A stretch of 64,000 nucleotides of DNA from Aspidapion aeneum. Its lineage: Eukaryota > Arthropoda > Insecta > Coleoptera > Brentidae. The notes under the pieces are model-generated. The model had not been told where the DNA came from. It worked only from the letters and a program-made list of their open reading frames with translations, and did no database searches. The position numbers and the translations under genes were made by a program. The number at the start of each line of letters is the position of its first letter. Position 1 is the stretch's first letter. Shown one piece after another: positions 10,440 through 20,641 of the stretch. Where the stretch lies: contig OY755039.1 of assembly GCA_963576565.1 (NCBI GenBank), positions 138,569,369-138,633,368 of the forward strand, in the 5' to 3' direction.

Positions 10440-10627
10440 GCCTCTGGTAACAAAGTCTGTCGACAAACAATCTTGTGTGGCTCACAAAACATCATTCTAC
10501 AAGGCAAGGTTATAGTGCAATCTGAAGCGATTATAAGGGGTGATTTAGCCAATGTCAGAACTGGGCGCTATTGCATTATTAGCAAAGAAGCTGTTCTTAG
10601 GCCTCCATATAAAAAATTTAGTAAAGG
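10440..10627 (+). CDS. DCTN5: DCTN5 exon 2 (first beta-helix coils)
   Basis: Starts after TTTTTATAG and reads [20 protein letters not shown], then [17 protein letters not shown] and [12 protein letters not shown]. These are hexapeptide-type repeats of the left-handed beta-helix. The donor GTAAGT follows AAA GG, so the last codon is split (phase 2). A decayed exon-3 copy follows after only 53 bp, whereas the functional exon 3 lies 1.4 kb away. Confidence 0.95.
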
Positions 10628-10680
10628 GTAAGTTTATAAAATTATTTGAATCTTACCTGATCTCAATTTTTGATTTTCAG

Positions 10681-10738
10681 AGTGGCATTTTTTCCATTGA
10701 TCATTGAAGATCATAGTGAAAATATCACAAAGCTATAA
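10681..10738 (+). pseudogene. Decayed duplicate of DCTN5 exon 3 (or alternative terminal exon)
   Basis: Directly after the acceptor TTGATTTTCAG, the phase-matched reading is VAFFPLIIEDHSENITKL then TAA. The first 34 bases closely match the start of the true exon 3 at 12007 ([11 protein letters not shown]), but the homology then stops and the frame ends. If spliced to exon 2 it would give a truncated DCTN5 of about 97 aa. The 53-bp intron in front has a normal acceptor and pyrimidine tract. It may be a relic of an exon duplication or a used alternative 3' exon; the sequence cannot decide. Confidence 0.75.
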
Positions 10739-10912
10739 GCAGTGCTGTAACCTGAAAATAGTTTGGGGGTGATTAAGAAATTTAAATAAAAATATATGTG
10801 TATTGTACAATTTTTTGCCTAATTTGTGTTGAAAAATCTGTTTTAGCACACTTTATTGACTATTTTGGGGGGATTGATCCCTCTTTATCCCTTCCTAGGT
10901 ATGGCATTGGCT
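10739..10912. other. DCTN5 intron 2, left part
   Basis: AT-rich sequence with a CATTGGCT at its right end (10905-10912) that is the left target duplication of the hAT-like element. No other feature. Confidence 0.5.
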
Positions 10913-11915
10913 TAGGGTTACCAGATGAAAACGTCTCTAACCAGGACCAGCCATCAGGAAAATCCGGACGTCAAAATTTTCTCAATGCCATACACAAAAA
11001 ATCAACTTTTTTTTTTATTGAAACAATAACTAATAAAAAACATAATATACCTACTATTTTATCGGTACTTTTCACTGCTTTGTATTTTATTCAACAGCGT
11101 TGAATTTTTAGGCAGAATAATAAAATCGTAAAATTCTGAGCAGCTCATATTTCTTAAATTGTATGAAGTCATGAGTATTCCTTTTACAGAAGATAAAAGC
11201 AGCCTATTTCTTTTTTTGATCCACTGGGTAGAAATACTTGCATTAAAATATTTTGCCCATTTTTGTGGGTAGGCAGATTGTGGTCATCAGAAGTAAAATT
11301 GTCTGATATGTACTTTTTTAGATTACAAACTTCATCAAAAAAATTGTGTGTGCTTAAGACCACACGGCAGAAGTGTAATTCAACAAGGCAAAATTGATAA
11401 TACTACTTTAAGCGGGGTCTTAACATAACGTTTTACCTTATGTCTTGCCTGTCAGTCAAAAGGGTCAAGTATGACGGTTGAAAGACTAGCGTAGACACTT
11501 GATAGTTTTAACGTACATTTTTAGATCAGTTTTTGATACAAAACGATGGTTTTATTGGAAAACAATGCGTGATCCGGTCAGTTCTCTAGGCGGTCTTCCG
11601 TCTTAAATCAGTTCAAGTAAAACGTCCGTTTTTCCGTCTACACACAAAGTTTTACTTGATGCGTTTTGACTGAACAGGCAAGATGTAAGGTAAAACGTTA
11701 AGTGAAGACCCCACTTAAAGGTGAATTCACACTGCTAAATATATCGACGATTATTGTTTAATTACATTTTTTGAAACTAGTTTATTTTGCATTATTTGAT
11801 GTTTATAAAGGCGGCTACTTTAAAATCTGGATTTTATGAAAAATCCACCCGGACCCACCCAGATGTAGTAAAAATCCGGACATGTCCGTATTAATCCGGA
11901 CGTCTGGTAACCCTA
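10913..11915. mobile_element. hAT-like non-autonomous element in DCTN5 intron 2
   Basis: The ends TAGGGTTACCAGA and TCTGGTAACCCTA are inverted. Both flanks carry CATTGGCT (10905-10912 and 11916-11923), an exact 8-bp duplication typical of hAT transposons. Subterminal CCGGACGT-type motifs recur. No transposase frame is seen. A second foldback MITE is nested at about 11336-11740. Confidence 0.85.
11336..11740. mobile_element. Nested foldback MITE
   Basis: Inverted arms of about 45 bp: GGGGTCTTAACATAACGTTT on the left and AAAACGTTAAGTGAAGACCC on the right, with TCTTGCCTG / CAGGCAAGA further in. The outer flank GCTTAAGACCACAC..GCAG matches, inverted, sequence at 59455-59527, so the outer part belongs to a dispersed family. 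Confidence 0.65.
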
Positions 11916-12006
11916 CATTGGCTAGAAGTAATTTTGTGTTTTTTTTTTGTTTAAACTTTCTTGAAAAAATCTTTTTAGTAGTTAATGATGTCTCATTTTT
12001 TTTCAG

Positions 12007-12118
12007 AGTTGCATTTTTTCCATTAAACATTGGAGACCATGTTTACATAGGAGAAAGATCTTTGGTGAATGCTGCTAGTGTAGGAAGCTATGTTTACATT
12101 GGAAAAAATTGTGTGATT
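12007..12118 (+). CDS. DCTN5: DCTN5 exon 3
   Basis: Follows TTTTTTTTCAG. It completes the split Gly codon and reads [37 protein letters not shown], more beta-helix repeats conserved in DCTN5. It ends in phase 0 before GTAAGT. Intron 2 (10628-12006) holds the decayed exon copy and the hAT-like element. Confidence 0.96.
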
Positions 12119-12350
12119 GTAAGTATTTCAATTTCAATTAAGCCTTATTCTCCAAATTAAGTGAAAAATAAAAATTATTGACAAAGCAAAAGACATAAGT
12201 CTAACTTAATTTTATATATTTTTTATTCTTTAACACTATTTTAATGTAATTTAAGTGAGCCACAATAGATCTGCTTGTTGTCACAAATTTGACTGTAATC
12301 ATTATTTGAGAAGTACTAAATTAAAACCAAATAAATGTTTTATTTTATAG

Positions 12351-12542
12351 GGCAGAAGGTGCATTCTAAGGGATTGCTGTGTTATAGAAGACAACACTGT
12401 ATTAGCCCCAGAGACAGTGGTGCCTCCTTTCACAAAATATGGAGGATCCCCAGGGACCCAAGTTGACTCGCTTCCTGAATGTCAAGCTGACTTAATCGTG
12501 GACTACACCAAAAGTTATTATCAGCATTTTCAACCTTCTTAA
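12351..12542 (+). CDS. DCTN5: DCTN5 exon 4 and stop
   Basis: Follows TATTTTATAG and reads [39 protein letters not shown] and [13 protein letters not shown], ending in TAA. VPPFT and TKSYYQ are family-typical. The frame is intact over all 64 codons. A possible 3'-UTR intron (GTAAGT near 12560, acceptor TTTCCAG near 12697) is only a suggestion. Confidence 0.96.
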   Translation, partial: GRRCILRDCCVIEDNTVLAPETVVPPFTKYGGSPGTQVDSLPECQADLIVDYTKSYYQHFQPS

Positions 12543-13589
12543 ATTGAAACAGAAGACAAGTAAGTTAAGAAAGAAATTTATATGTTATTTTAAGTATTAT
12601 TATTTATTTTAATTAATTTTTTACATAATTTTTTATCTAAACAATACTTGTTTTGGCTTTTTTACTAATGACCTCTTTAAATATTATTATTTCCAGGTGC
12701 CAGGGAAAAACGAGATGTCTATCATTCTTAAAGTTTGACTTATCTCCTTTTTCCCCGGCATCACAGATTTATTGGTATATCAGCAATAAGGACCAATACA
12801 CGTTTCCATCGCGCATTGCGTCATGTAGGTGACAAAAAAGCAAAAAGTGCCTAATGTTTAATGTTGCTTCCACGATCGGCCATAAGTATTTAAGGAAATA
12901 ACATATTAGGGATCTTTTGTCCCATTTTTCATATTATCCTTGATTTGAGCCATGCACAGTTATCTGGTTTGAACTTTATCCCTGACTAAAGGATGATGTT
13001 TGACCTTACTTTTAGGCGAGTTTCGCCAGCTTGAGTTCGTTTATTTAGAGACAGTGTTGTTGTGCATATAATGTTATGACCAAATATGATCTAAATTTAA
13101 AATATTTTTGAATAATTGAAACCTATTTTTTATAAAAATTGATAGATATGTGTTCTTTGGCAACAGTGTTTACCAACTAACCAAAAATCATCAATATTCT
13201 GTGAAGTGTGTATGGCGGTTTTTCACTGGTATTGGTTTTTCGGTTTTTTGCTAGTTGTTTTTGGAACTTTTTAATTATTTTGCCTACATAACACAAAAAT
13301 AGGCTTTTGACAGATAACTAAAGGATAAAAAAATAACGCAAATAAAAATTGTATTTGCAAAAGGTCAAAATTGGACTTCTAAATATCACATGACATCGGC
13401 CGTTTAACGTCGCATTGATAAAGGATAAAGTTAACTAATGGGGTACTTGCTAAAGGTTCGTTGAAATTTTGCACAAAAATGTATATTTGAGTTTTGCCCT
13501 GGCTATAGAAAACTTGTACACCAGTATTTACTAAGACCTTAAGACTTAGCATTGTAGACCGGGCTTAAGTATCAAGTCTATAGACAATA
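12543..13589. other. DCTN5 3' flank, no gene seen
   Basis: Contains the presumed 3' UTR. No clear AATAAA close to the stop was recognised. The words AAGGATAAA, GACAGATAACTAAAGG and related ones recur irregularly (12960-13440), hinting at an old unclassified repeat. Confidence 0.4.
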
Positions 13590-14905
13590 GACAACTTTAT
13601 TAATCTTTTCAGCTACAATAATGTAGATAAGATACGTCAAATATAAAAAATATAACATTAAGTGTAAATAATAATAGTGTAAATATTTAAAAAAAATAAA
13701 AACGAAAACACATTTACAAAATTTGTATATATATGTATATAAATATTGAGAACAAAAATTTACCTTCTGCCCAACATGTAGTTTTCAAATTCAATTAAAC
13801 TATAAAAAGTTTCATTTAATAAAAGATTTTTGATTTCTTTTTTGAATCTTGGCAGCGACGTAGTTTGTTTGATTTTGTTTGGCAACAAGTTAAAGAATTT
13901 GCATCCAAGATAATGAGTACTTTTTTTTTATACTCATGGTTGTGTTTATGGATGCTGAAGTGGTTACGACTTCTAGTTGGATAGTTGTGATAAGAACTAT
14001 TTAATGTAAAAATATTTTGGTGTTGAAAAATGAAAATGAGTAGTTTATATATGTAAATACTTGTTATTGTCATAATTTTATTATCCTTAAATGCAGAGCG
14101 ACAAGTACCGTTGTAAGGTATATTGAAAATTAATCTTATAAGTCTCTTTTGACCTACCAATAATCTTTCCACATCCTGAGCACTACCCCATACTGCCACA
14201 CCATAGGCTAGAGCCGAGTATGCATTAGCATAATACACAGTAATGAGATTTTTTGTACTGAGAGAGTTTTTAAGTGACTTAATCATGAAGTAGCATGTAT
14301 TAAGTTTTGAGCATACACTACTTATGTGTAAACTCCACTCGAAATGAGTATCGACAATAGTTCCCAAAAATTTAACGCTAACTGGCAAAGGGATGTCATT
14401 AAAGATTATATTGACGTCGGTAGGTTTACGGGACTTTGTTCTAAATTCCATAAAGACAGTTTTAGAGACATTTATAATCAGATTGTTTTGCTTGCACCAG
14501 TTCAAAAATTCATTTAGGGTTAAGTTGATTTTTTCATGAAGAAAATTTGTGTCTTTTGCGGATACAACGATGGACGTATCATCGGCGAACATAAACACAA
14601 GTCCCCACGTGATATATTCGGGAAGATCGTTAATAAACAGCAAAAATATTAAAGGTGCAAGCACACTGCCTTGGGGCGTGCCTATGTTTGATTCTGAAGA
14701 TTCTGAATATGTGCTTCCTATTTTGATTTTAACTTTTCTATCTGTAAGAAAAGATTTAATGCAGTTATTAAGGGGGTTTTGGATACCTAGTTTTTCGAGT
14801 TGTTTATATACAAAGTTAGGGTCTATGGTATCAAAAGCACGGGTTAGATCAAACAATAGTGCAACAACTCTATCGCCTTGGTCTAGTTTGTTGTAGATCT
14901 GTTAA
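13590..14905 (-). pseudogene. 5'-truncated non-LTR retrotransposon (reverse transcriptase)
   Basis: One long open frame from about 14895 down to 13816 encodes the palm, thumb and C-terminal part of a LINE reverse transcriptase. Motifs seen: LFDLTRAFDTID (motif A), GTPQGSVLAPLIFLLFINDL (motif B), then MFADDTSIV, the FADD catalytic box. The thumb follows with FLGTIVDTHFEWS. It starts inside motif A, so the endonuclease and RT fingers are missing, as in a typical 5'-truncated insertion. The 3' end reads AATAAAGTTGTCTATTGTC on the minus strand. It resembles Jockey- or CR1-group elements; I cannot choose. About 345 codons without a stop point to a fairly recent insertion. Confidence 0.9.
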
Positions 14906-15129
14906 ACAAAGTCTTGATACCGACCAGTTTAAGTGTATTTTTTTAATACTCACAGGTCAAATAACTGCAAAGATTTGGTTCACCCTAATGTGCAATATGA
15001 TAGTAAGCATTTCTCAGTGAGTTTCATCTCATATAAATTCAAATTAACTTTAGAAATAAAGAAAAACCACATGAAAGTTTTGTAACGAAATGTCATTTTT
15101 TGGAAATTTATTCCGTGCAGTCGTAGGAT
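14906..15129. other. Short intergenic stretch
   Basis: AT-rich; no feature seen apart from the LINE's truncated 5' edge at its left. Confidence 0.4.
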
Positions 15130-15710
15130 TCCCGTTAAAAATAGTCTCAAATTGTAGTACCACCCCTGAGGAGTGGTTTAAAGTTCGAAAAACAATAGAA
15201 ATAATCCATGATTGACAAAAAAGCTTATAAACAAAAATATTGAAAGCTAAATAATACATAAATAACTTAAAACAATATCTGTAGATGCATTACCGTATTA
15301 AATATGTATCAATATTTAAATACTGCAAAAAGCACAAGATATATTAGAATCACTTTTTAATTACACATTCACCAAAACAATCGACCATCGGTTTAATCGT
15401 CGCTAACTTGTCTAAAAAATTAACATGTAAAATATAGCGGACCGCTGGCACAGACTTAGACCGTTTTTATTCGACATTTCCTAGTAACGTTTGAAGGTTT
15501 AAATATGGCTATCATTTTTAAACTAAAATATTTTATTCTTTTTATTTATTAATAACCTTTGTGTGGAAATAATGTCTTTGTTTCAACGAAAAAAGATGAC
15601 CCAAATCGCAAAGTATTTATGAACAATTTATATAAATATTAAAAACTATTGCATTCACAGGAAAAATAAGTTAAACCTTCAACCAAAATGTAGACTTTTA
15701 AACCTAGGAT
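15130..15710. repeat. Inverted, diverged partner of 7660-8320
   Basis: Matches the other copy block by block in reverse, including GTACCACCCCTGAGGAGTGG, AATAATCCATGATTGA and AAGTTAAACCTTCAACCAAA, with many substitutions and small gaps. Noncoding. Confidence 0.6.
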
Positions 15711-15886
15711 TGTGGCACTTTGTTATGCCCGCAGTAAGAAAAACGATAATTGCAATGGACTATATATTTTAATTAATGAAAGCGCGAACAAACATAAAAA
15801 TATTGATATGAAATTACGAAATAATTAAAAGGTCCATAGGTTAATTGTGGGTACCACACAACGGAAATCAGAAACAAAGCACTCAC

Positions 15887-15970
15887 CAGTTTGCAGCCAA
15901 TTTCTCCACGTTCCAAGGGGCCCCTGTCTGGATCTAATGATGTCACCACGTAGCTGAAGGGCTGAAGTTT
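15887..15970 (-). CDS. Possible isolated exon, unidentified
   Basis: On the minus strand, 28 codons lie between a CTAG acceptor and a consensus GTGAGT donor, in phase 0 at both ends. The peptide includes PFSYVVTSLDPDRGPLERGE and then IGCKL, which looks protein-like. I do not recognise the family and found no neighbouring exon. A chance reading is possible. Confidence 0.25.
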
Positions 15971-16490
15971 CTAGTTCTATGCTTCAGTACACCAAAATCG
16001 AGCACTTTCAAGTGTAGAAATTTGAAAATAGTTGGAGAAAGTAAATTAACACGCCATTTCTCGAGGCGGTCGAAAAGGATCTCCCTGATTCTTGGTGCGC
16101 ATGTCCAAAATGCGCGAAAATGCACTCTGTCCGTCATCCAATTGTGTGGTTTTTAAAATTTACAAACAACCGCGAAATTTAGCGGGAGCTAACAGCGTTT
16201 TGATTTTATTTAGAAAGTGCAAGGACATGTTGAATAGACCTAAGAAAATTTAATATTCCTTGTTTTGATGGTAGAAAAAAAACAAACAAACAAAATAGTT
16301 TCAGTGTAGACCTAAATATATTTTTAATCACAATCCTAAGCGAGTATGAAAACATCATTACTCACAGCATTACTTAAATACAAAAAACATGTCATATTAT
16401 AAAAGAAAATAATAAATTAATACAGGATAAAAATAATGAAAACACTGTGTGTTCAGTCTTTTTTCACCCACAGCCACAGTATTTATTTTT
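15971..16490. other. Intergenic DNA, nothing recognised
   Basis: Includes a less AT-rich patch at about 16060-16150 without known motifs. No repeat partner seen. Confidence 0.35.
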
Positions 16491-16491
16491 T

Positions 16492-16525
16492 AGCTGGACT
16501 GGTTTCGTATTACAACTTCATCATA
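16492..16525 (-). ncRNA. Hammerhead-like motif 1
   Basis: Minus strand reads TGATGAAG, a short loop, then CGAAACCAG, the order of conserved boxes in a hammerhead ribozyme. The leading C of the CTGATGA box is A here and one base is extra before the stem, so activity is doubtful. See the other motifs at 20503, 23911, 43945, 57722 and 58892. Confidence 0.3.
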
Positions 16526-16744
16526 CTATGAGGTATAACTAGAAAAATTAAAAAATATAAAAATGAATTGAACATTAAAAAAAATAAAAATAATAAGTTT
16601 TAAACAATATCATAGTTAATTGATTTAAACGTAGAATATAAAAATAAATATATGTAGGAACATTGATTAAATAAACTCACCTTATTTTTCAATTTAAAAT
16701 TGTCAAAATCAATCGCTTCTTCCAAACCAAATTATAGAACGAAA

Positions 16745-16815
16745 AATAAATAAAAAATTGTTTTCTGTGCTTCGGCAGGATTCGAACCCTAAACCTCTGG
16801 CTTTGTACGCCAACG
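16745..16815 (-). repeat. tRNA-like fragment (SINE head or tRNA relic)
   Basis: The minus strand carries GGTTTAGGGTTCGAATCCTG, a convincing T-arm with box B (GGTTCGAATCC), preceded by TTGGCGTACAAAGCCAG, which folds like an anticodon arm. It runs on into A/T-rich tail sequence rather than a full acceptor stem. A tRNA-derived SINE or relic is more likely than a working tRNA. Confidence 0.4.
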
Positions 16816-16893
16816 TTAACAAAGACAAATTTATTCATTAAGTAACCAAAACATTGAAGTTATATTATTTTTAATCTAATGACTTTCAAATAT

Positions 16894-17866
16894 GTCACTT
16901 TTAGTTTTTGAGATATGACATAAAGTTGCATTTTTTCTTATGGAATAGCCTATGGTTTAATTAATTTTCGAATTCGTCATTGAATTCTTTTCAAAATGAT
17001 GTATCATATTTCATAGTTTGATTGAGCGGTTTAGGAGATATTCAGCTTTTTCACTTATTTCTAGTGCGCTATGATTTCCTGCTGAGGCAGGTAAAGGCAC
17101 TCCAGTATTTTTATTATTTTACATAGTCACAAATATAAGGCTGGTTTGGAAAAATTATAATTCAGCTGACGGCCCTCAAAGCCTAGTTATAAAAAGTTTT
17201 AAAAAATGATACATATTTCAAAATAAAATTAAAACGCTTTTGTGCAAAATAATTTCATATCAAAGCGTAATGTCAAATTGTTTAAACAATTGAAAACAAT
17301 GACAAAACGCCAAGAGGCAAGGCCAACTTGATTTGCATAGTATAAGACAACTGTAGGAACATTGAAGTAGGATTTGACCGCAAGGCTTTCACGTCAATGG
17401 CGAATGACGTCATTCAACGCACACTAGACAAAAATAAAAAACTTTAATTATCTCCGAAACCGCTCAATCAAACTATGACATATGATACATCATTTTGAAA
17501 AGAATTCAATCACGAATTCGAAAATTAATTAAAATATAGGCCATTCCATAAGAAAAAATGCAACTTTATGTCATATCTCAAAAACTAAAAGTGACAGTTA
17601 AAATTTAATTTAGCGGTTGAATTCCCCGTGATAAAGTCTATAAAATTGCAATTTACTCTAAATCAATATTTCCAATAATAACGAAGTTATAGACCCCCCT
17701 CCAAAATGCAGACTTTTCAAAAAGCCCCCGTAGCTCAAAGACGAGACGATATTTCAAAATGCGGTCTTCTCTTGAAATTTGAGCCTCGCAATATGTGGTC
17801 AGTTTTTCTCTGTCTTCCCTAGAAGTACCTTAAACCCCCCAAAAGTGCCAAATTTGGGACACCCTG
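16894..17866. mobile_element. 1.2-kb foldback MITE, copy 2 (left end truncated)
   Basis: Starts inside the left arm at GTCACTTTTAGTTTTTGAGA and runs through the CAAAGCGTAATGTC centre to the right terminus GGGACACCCTG followed by TA. About 240 bp of the left end is missing. Upstream of the LRR gene's last exon. Confidence 0.85.
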
Positions 17867-17884
17867 TACATTGGTAAGTTAGCT

Positions 17885-18330
17885 TTCTAACAAAATTGAC
17901 TTTAGTGAATGTGAAACGAAAATCAATAACCAGAATAACACTTTAAAATTCTGCTTGTTTGTAAAAGTAAGTGAATTATTTACTTTTAGGAACAAGCAGA
18001 ATTTTAATGTAATATTCTGGTTGGGTATTACCCCGTTTAATGAATGCTCTTATAAAACTGACTAAATTGACCTTTGAATTAAGTCGCGGTCTACACTGAT
18101 ATTTTCGCTAAACCGGCAACGTTGGTTTTACGCTTTTCTGTTCTCACATGCAATCCTTTTGGCCCATACAAAAATCCTACCCCTAGGTATAAGGCTGGCC
18201 ACGCTGTATTTCCTTTTTCGTAGTATATATTTTACTGATGATGCTGTAATGCAAAACCGGTTTACGTGAAAAGTAAATACTGTGGGGAAAAAATACCCAA
18301 TTGAACAATGTGTTTTCATTATTTTTATCC
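17885..18330. repeat. Dispersed repeat with a hairpin, direct copy at 19944-20400
   Basis: Shares with the second copy the hairpin TTCTGCTTGTT..GAACAAGCAGAA, then TACCCCGTTTAATGAATGC, GATATTTTCGCTAA and GGCAACG. The second copy has an extra palindrome of about 170 bp. This copy is 3' of the LRR gene. Noncoding. Confidence 0.6.
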
Positions 18331-18397
18331 TGATTTAACTACCCCACATGGAACACCCTACAGCATTTAATAAATTAATACTTTAGCATTCAATATT

Positions 18398-18576
18398 CTA
18401 GTGTCCATTTCCATTTTTGATTTTGATCATATCAAATTTTCTTTGACACTCTGGAGTAAGTGGATTATGACCTAAATAGTAAACCACTTTTTCTGATATA
18501 TTTGCTAGTTTTTCTGGGATGCATTTTAACTGGTTGTGTTCTAGTCGTATCCAGTCTATAGATGTCAAGCTTGTGC
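18398..18576 (-). CDS. Secreted LRR protein, exon 4 (last LRR and C-terminus)
   Basis: Follows TTTTTGTAG, completes a Gly codon and reads TSLTSIDWIRLEHNQLKCIP, a leucine-rich repeat with the NxL turn. A cap-like stretch with GHNPLTPECQ follows, then the stop TAG. Phase joins exactly to exon 3. ATTAAA on the minus strand at 18366-18371 is a possible poly(A) signal. The protein ends without a membrane segment, so the mature product should be soluble and secreted. Confidence 0.85.
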
Positions 18577-19193
18577 CTACAAAAATACAAAGATTTTAGA
18601 AATTAAGTTATACAGGGTGTTTATAAATCCCATATACAGGGTGATTTTTTATAAATTTACCTTGAGATATCTTTGTTATTATTTCCCGTAGACAGATGAA
18701 ACAAAAACGGGATTAAATGAAGGTTCGTTGGGCATTTTTCGCATTTGACACTTTTTTGACAGCTGTCAATTATGTACGAGTTTCAACAAATTGTTTTTTT
18801 TAAAGATTGGAACACCATATATATTGTTCTACTTTTCCTTTCGTATTTTCTTTCTGATTTCAAAAATATATGTCTAGCTAAGTTGAAACTATATGAAAAA
18901 CTTTTTTATTATTAATTTTCGGAAAAAAGTTTTTCTTTAGAAAAAGTTTTGCATGTTTAACACCTAAAATACACTTATCAGATTCAAATTTTTTTAGTCG
19001 TATGCAAGGTTTGTCAAAAAATATAAATTTTTGCCTAAGAGTAAAGTACCTTGATTTTTAATATCGAAAATCGTTATTAAGAAAAGTAGATGAAGTAAAA
19101 AACTGTTTAAATATGCAACTACACCCATTTCCGCCTTTTTTCAAGGGTTCTGCAGACAAATACTTAAAATTGTAGAAATTTGTTAAAACTTAC
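18577..19193. other. LRR gene intron 3
   Basis: AT-rich. ATACAGGGTG occurs twice near 18612 and 18638, resembling Tc1/mariner-like MITE ends, but no complete element could be delimited. Confidence 0.4.
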
Positions 19194-19340
19194 CTAAACT
19201 GGCTTCAGAAATTTCTTCTATTTCATTTTTTTGAAGCATCAACCAACCAAGTTGTTCAATTCCATCAAATGCCTGGTCACTGATGTATCTTATTTTGTTT
19301 TCTTGCAAATAAATATTGGTCAAAGTTGAGTTGTGAATGC
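19194..19340 (-). CDS. Secreted LRR protein, exon 3 (two LRRs)
   Basis: Lies between acceptor TTTTTAG and donor GTAAGT. It reads LTNIYLQENKIRYISDQAF and GIEQLGWLMLQKNEIEEISE, two canonical LxxLxLxxNxI leucine-rich repeats, split Gly codons at both ends (phase 1). Overlaps longer minus-strand frames in other registers that have no meaning. Confidence 0.88.
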
Positions 19341-19446
19341 CTAAAAACGATCAGTAGTGCAATTTTATTTGACATACATAAAGTATCGATCAAAAGTAGC
19401 CACAGGGTAAGGCGTCCGTGAACCCCAGCAATAACATTGTATGCCA

Positions 19447-19663
19447 CGAACAAGTCCACATCTAAGGGGCTTTTGTAATCTCCATAAGAGGACACAAAAC
19501 AGATAAAGTATAGTATATATTAATAAGAGACCGCGAGACGCACTTCCCGCAGAAAGTGTTCCAGCGTTGCCAAAGGTAATCTTGATAAATAACTACAAAC
19601 GCAGGCGGTGGCAGTCGTCAAGAGGCAGACGACCTGAAACATTTGTTTGGGGCGACAATTATT
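19447..19663. repeat. Dispersed repeat, direct copy at 54832-55048
   Basis: Shares GTCCACATCTA, TTAATAAGAGACCGCGA, CAGCGTTGCCAAAGGTAA, GATAAATAACTACA and CCTGAAACATTTGTTTG in the same order with the copy near TOP3B, about 80-85% alike by eye. Family unknown; it contains no reading frame of note. Confidence 0.65.
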
Positions 19664-19669
19664 AGAGAA

Positions 19670-19940
19670 TTATTGAAATAAAGCCAGGCTATAATAGTGC
19701 CAGGCACAATTTTGACACCTTCACATTGTAATATCAGCGGTGATCTTTCAACACACAGCCTTTGTTTACTATATGAACCGGAATAAATAGTGCCTTCTTT
19801 TATTAATTGAAAATAAACGACGAAAGTTTTAAATTCGACTTTGGTATGTCAATTTTAAAGGATTAACTCTCAGTTTTCAATGTGAATGTGTCAAAATAGT
19901 GCCTGGCACAATTATAGCCTGGCTGTATTTCAATATTTCT
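19670..19940. mobile_element. Small MITE, GCCTGGCTTTATT family
   Basis: Ends AAATAAAGCCAGGCTATAAT and its inverted form ATTATAGCCTGGCTGTATTT, with AGTGCCAGGCACAATTTTGA just inside. Related to 690-1078. Inserted in LRR intron 2. Confidence 0.7.
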
Positions 19941-19943
19941 CTA

Positions 19944-20400
19944 TTACTTGACGAAAATCAATAACCATCATAACACTTTAAAGTCCTGCTTGTTTATAAA
20001 AGTGAATTATTTACTTTTACGAACAAGCAGAATTTTAAGGTATTCTAGTTGTGTATCACCCCGTTTAATGAATGCACTTACATAACACGACTTTTTAAGA
20101 ACCGAGTGGCTGCTTATACCGATGATTACACAACTTCTATAGCTAAGCAACCCAACAAGCTTAATAACCACAGCGGACAGATGGCTCTGCCATATATTAA
20201 TGTAGTACCAATGATGAGACAGCAGAGCGATTTGTTTGCTGCTGTTATTAAGCTTGTTGGGTTGCCCATTTATAGAAGTTGTATAATCATTACTTATACT
20301 GATATTTTCGCTAATCTGGCAACGCTGGTATTATGCTTTTTTGTTCTCCCATGTAATCCTTATGGCCCGTACAAAAATCCCACCTCTAAATAGAAGGCTG
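19944..20400. repeat. Second copy of the 17885-18330 repeat, with added palindrome
   Basis: Same blocks in the same order as the first copy. Inside is a palindrome with arms 20121-20180 and 20226-20290 (AACAAGCTTAATAA / TTATTAAGCTTGTT), which the first copy lacks. Open frames here are incidental. Confidence 0.6.
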
Positions 20401-20641
20401 TGTAAATCTGATCCTGTACCAACTATCAAAGACCAAGTGGTGCATTTGAAAACTTCAATCCAGTTGAAACAAAATTTCACATTGTCTTTATTTCTTTTAA
20501 ATACGACGTTTCGGTCAGTAAGTATCTCTAACCGTTTTCAAGTGTAAACTAAACAATCCAGTCTACCGGCTACTACTTATACTTGGTGTGCAGTCAGTCA
20601 TTTATTTTTCTTTGATAGTCGGTAAAGGATCAGATTTATAC
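20400..20641. mobile_element. 240-bp inverted-repeat element with hammerhead-like motif 2
   Basis: The ends GTAAATCTGATCCTGTACCA and its inverted relative GGTAAAGGATCAGATTTATA enclose 240 bp. On the minus strand, CTTGAAAACGGT..GACCGAAACGTCG (20503-20546) resembles the hammerhead-like boxes elsewhere in the window. Noncoding. The presence of such motifs in Penelope-like elements makes that class a possibility. Confidence 0.55.

Noticed and set aside
14549..14896. 115-codon plus-strand open frame
   Set aside because: Antisense shadow of the LINE reverse transcriptase.
16745..16815. Functional tRNA gene
   Set aside because: T-arm and anticodon-like arm are present but the acceptor stem does not close, and AT-rich tail sequence follows.
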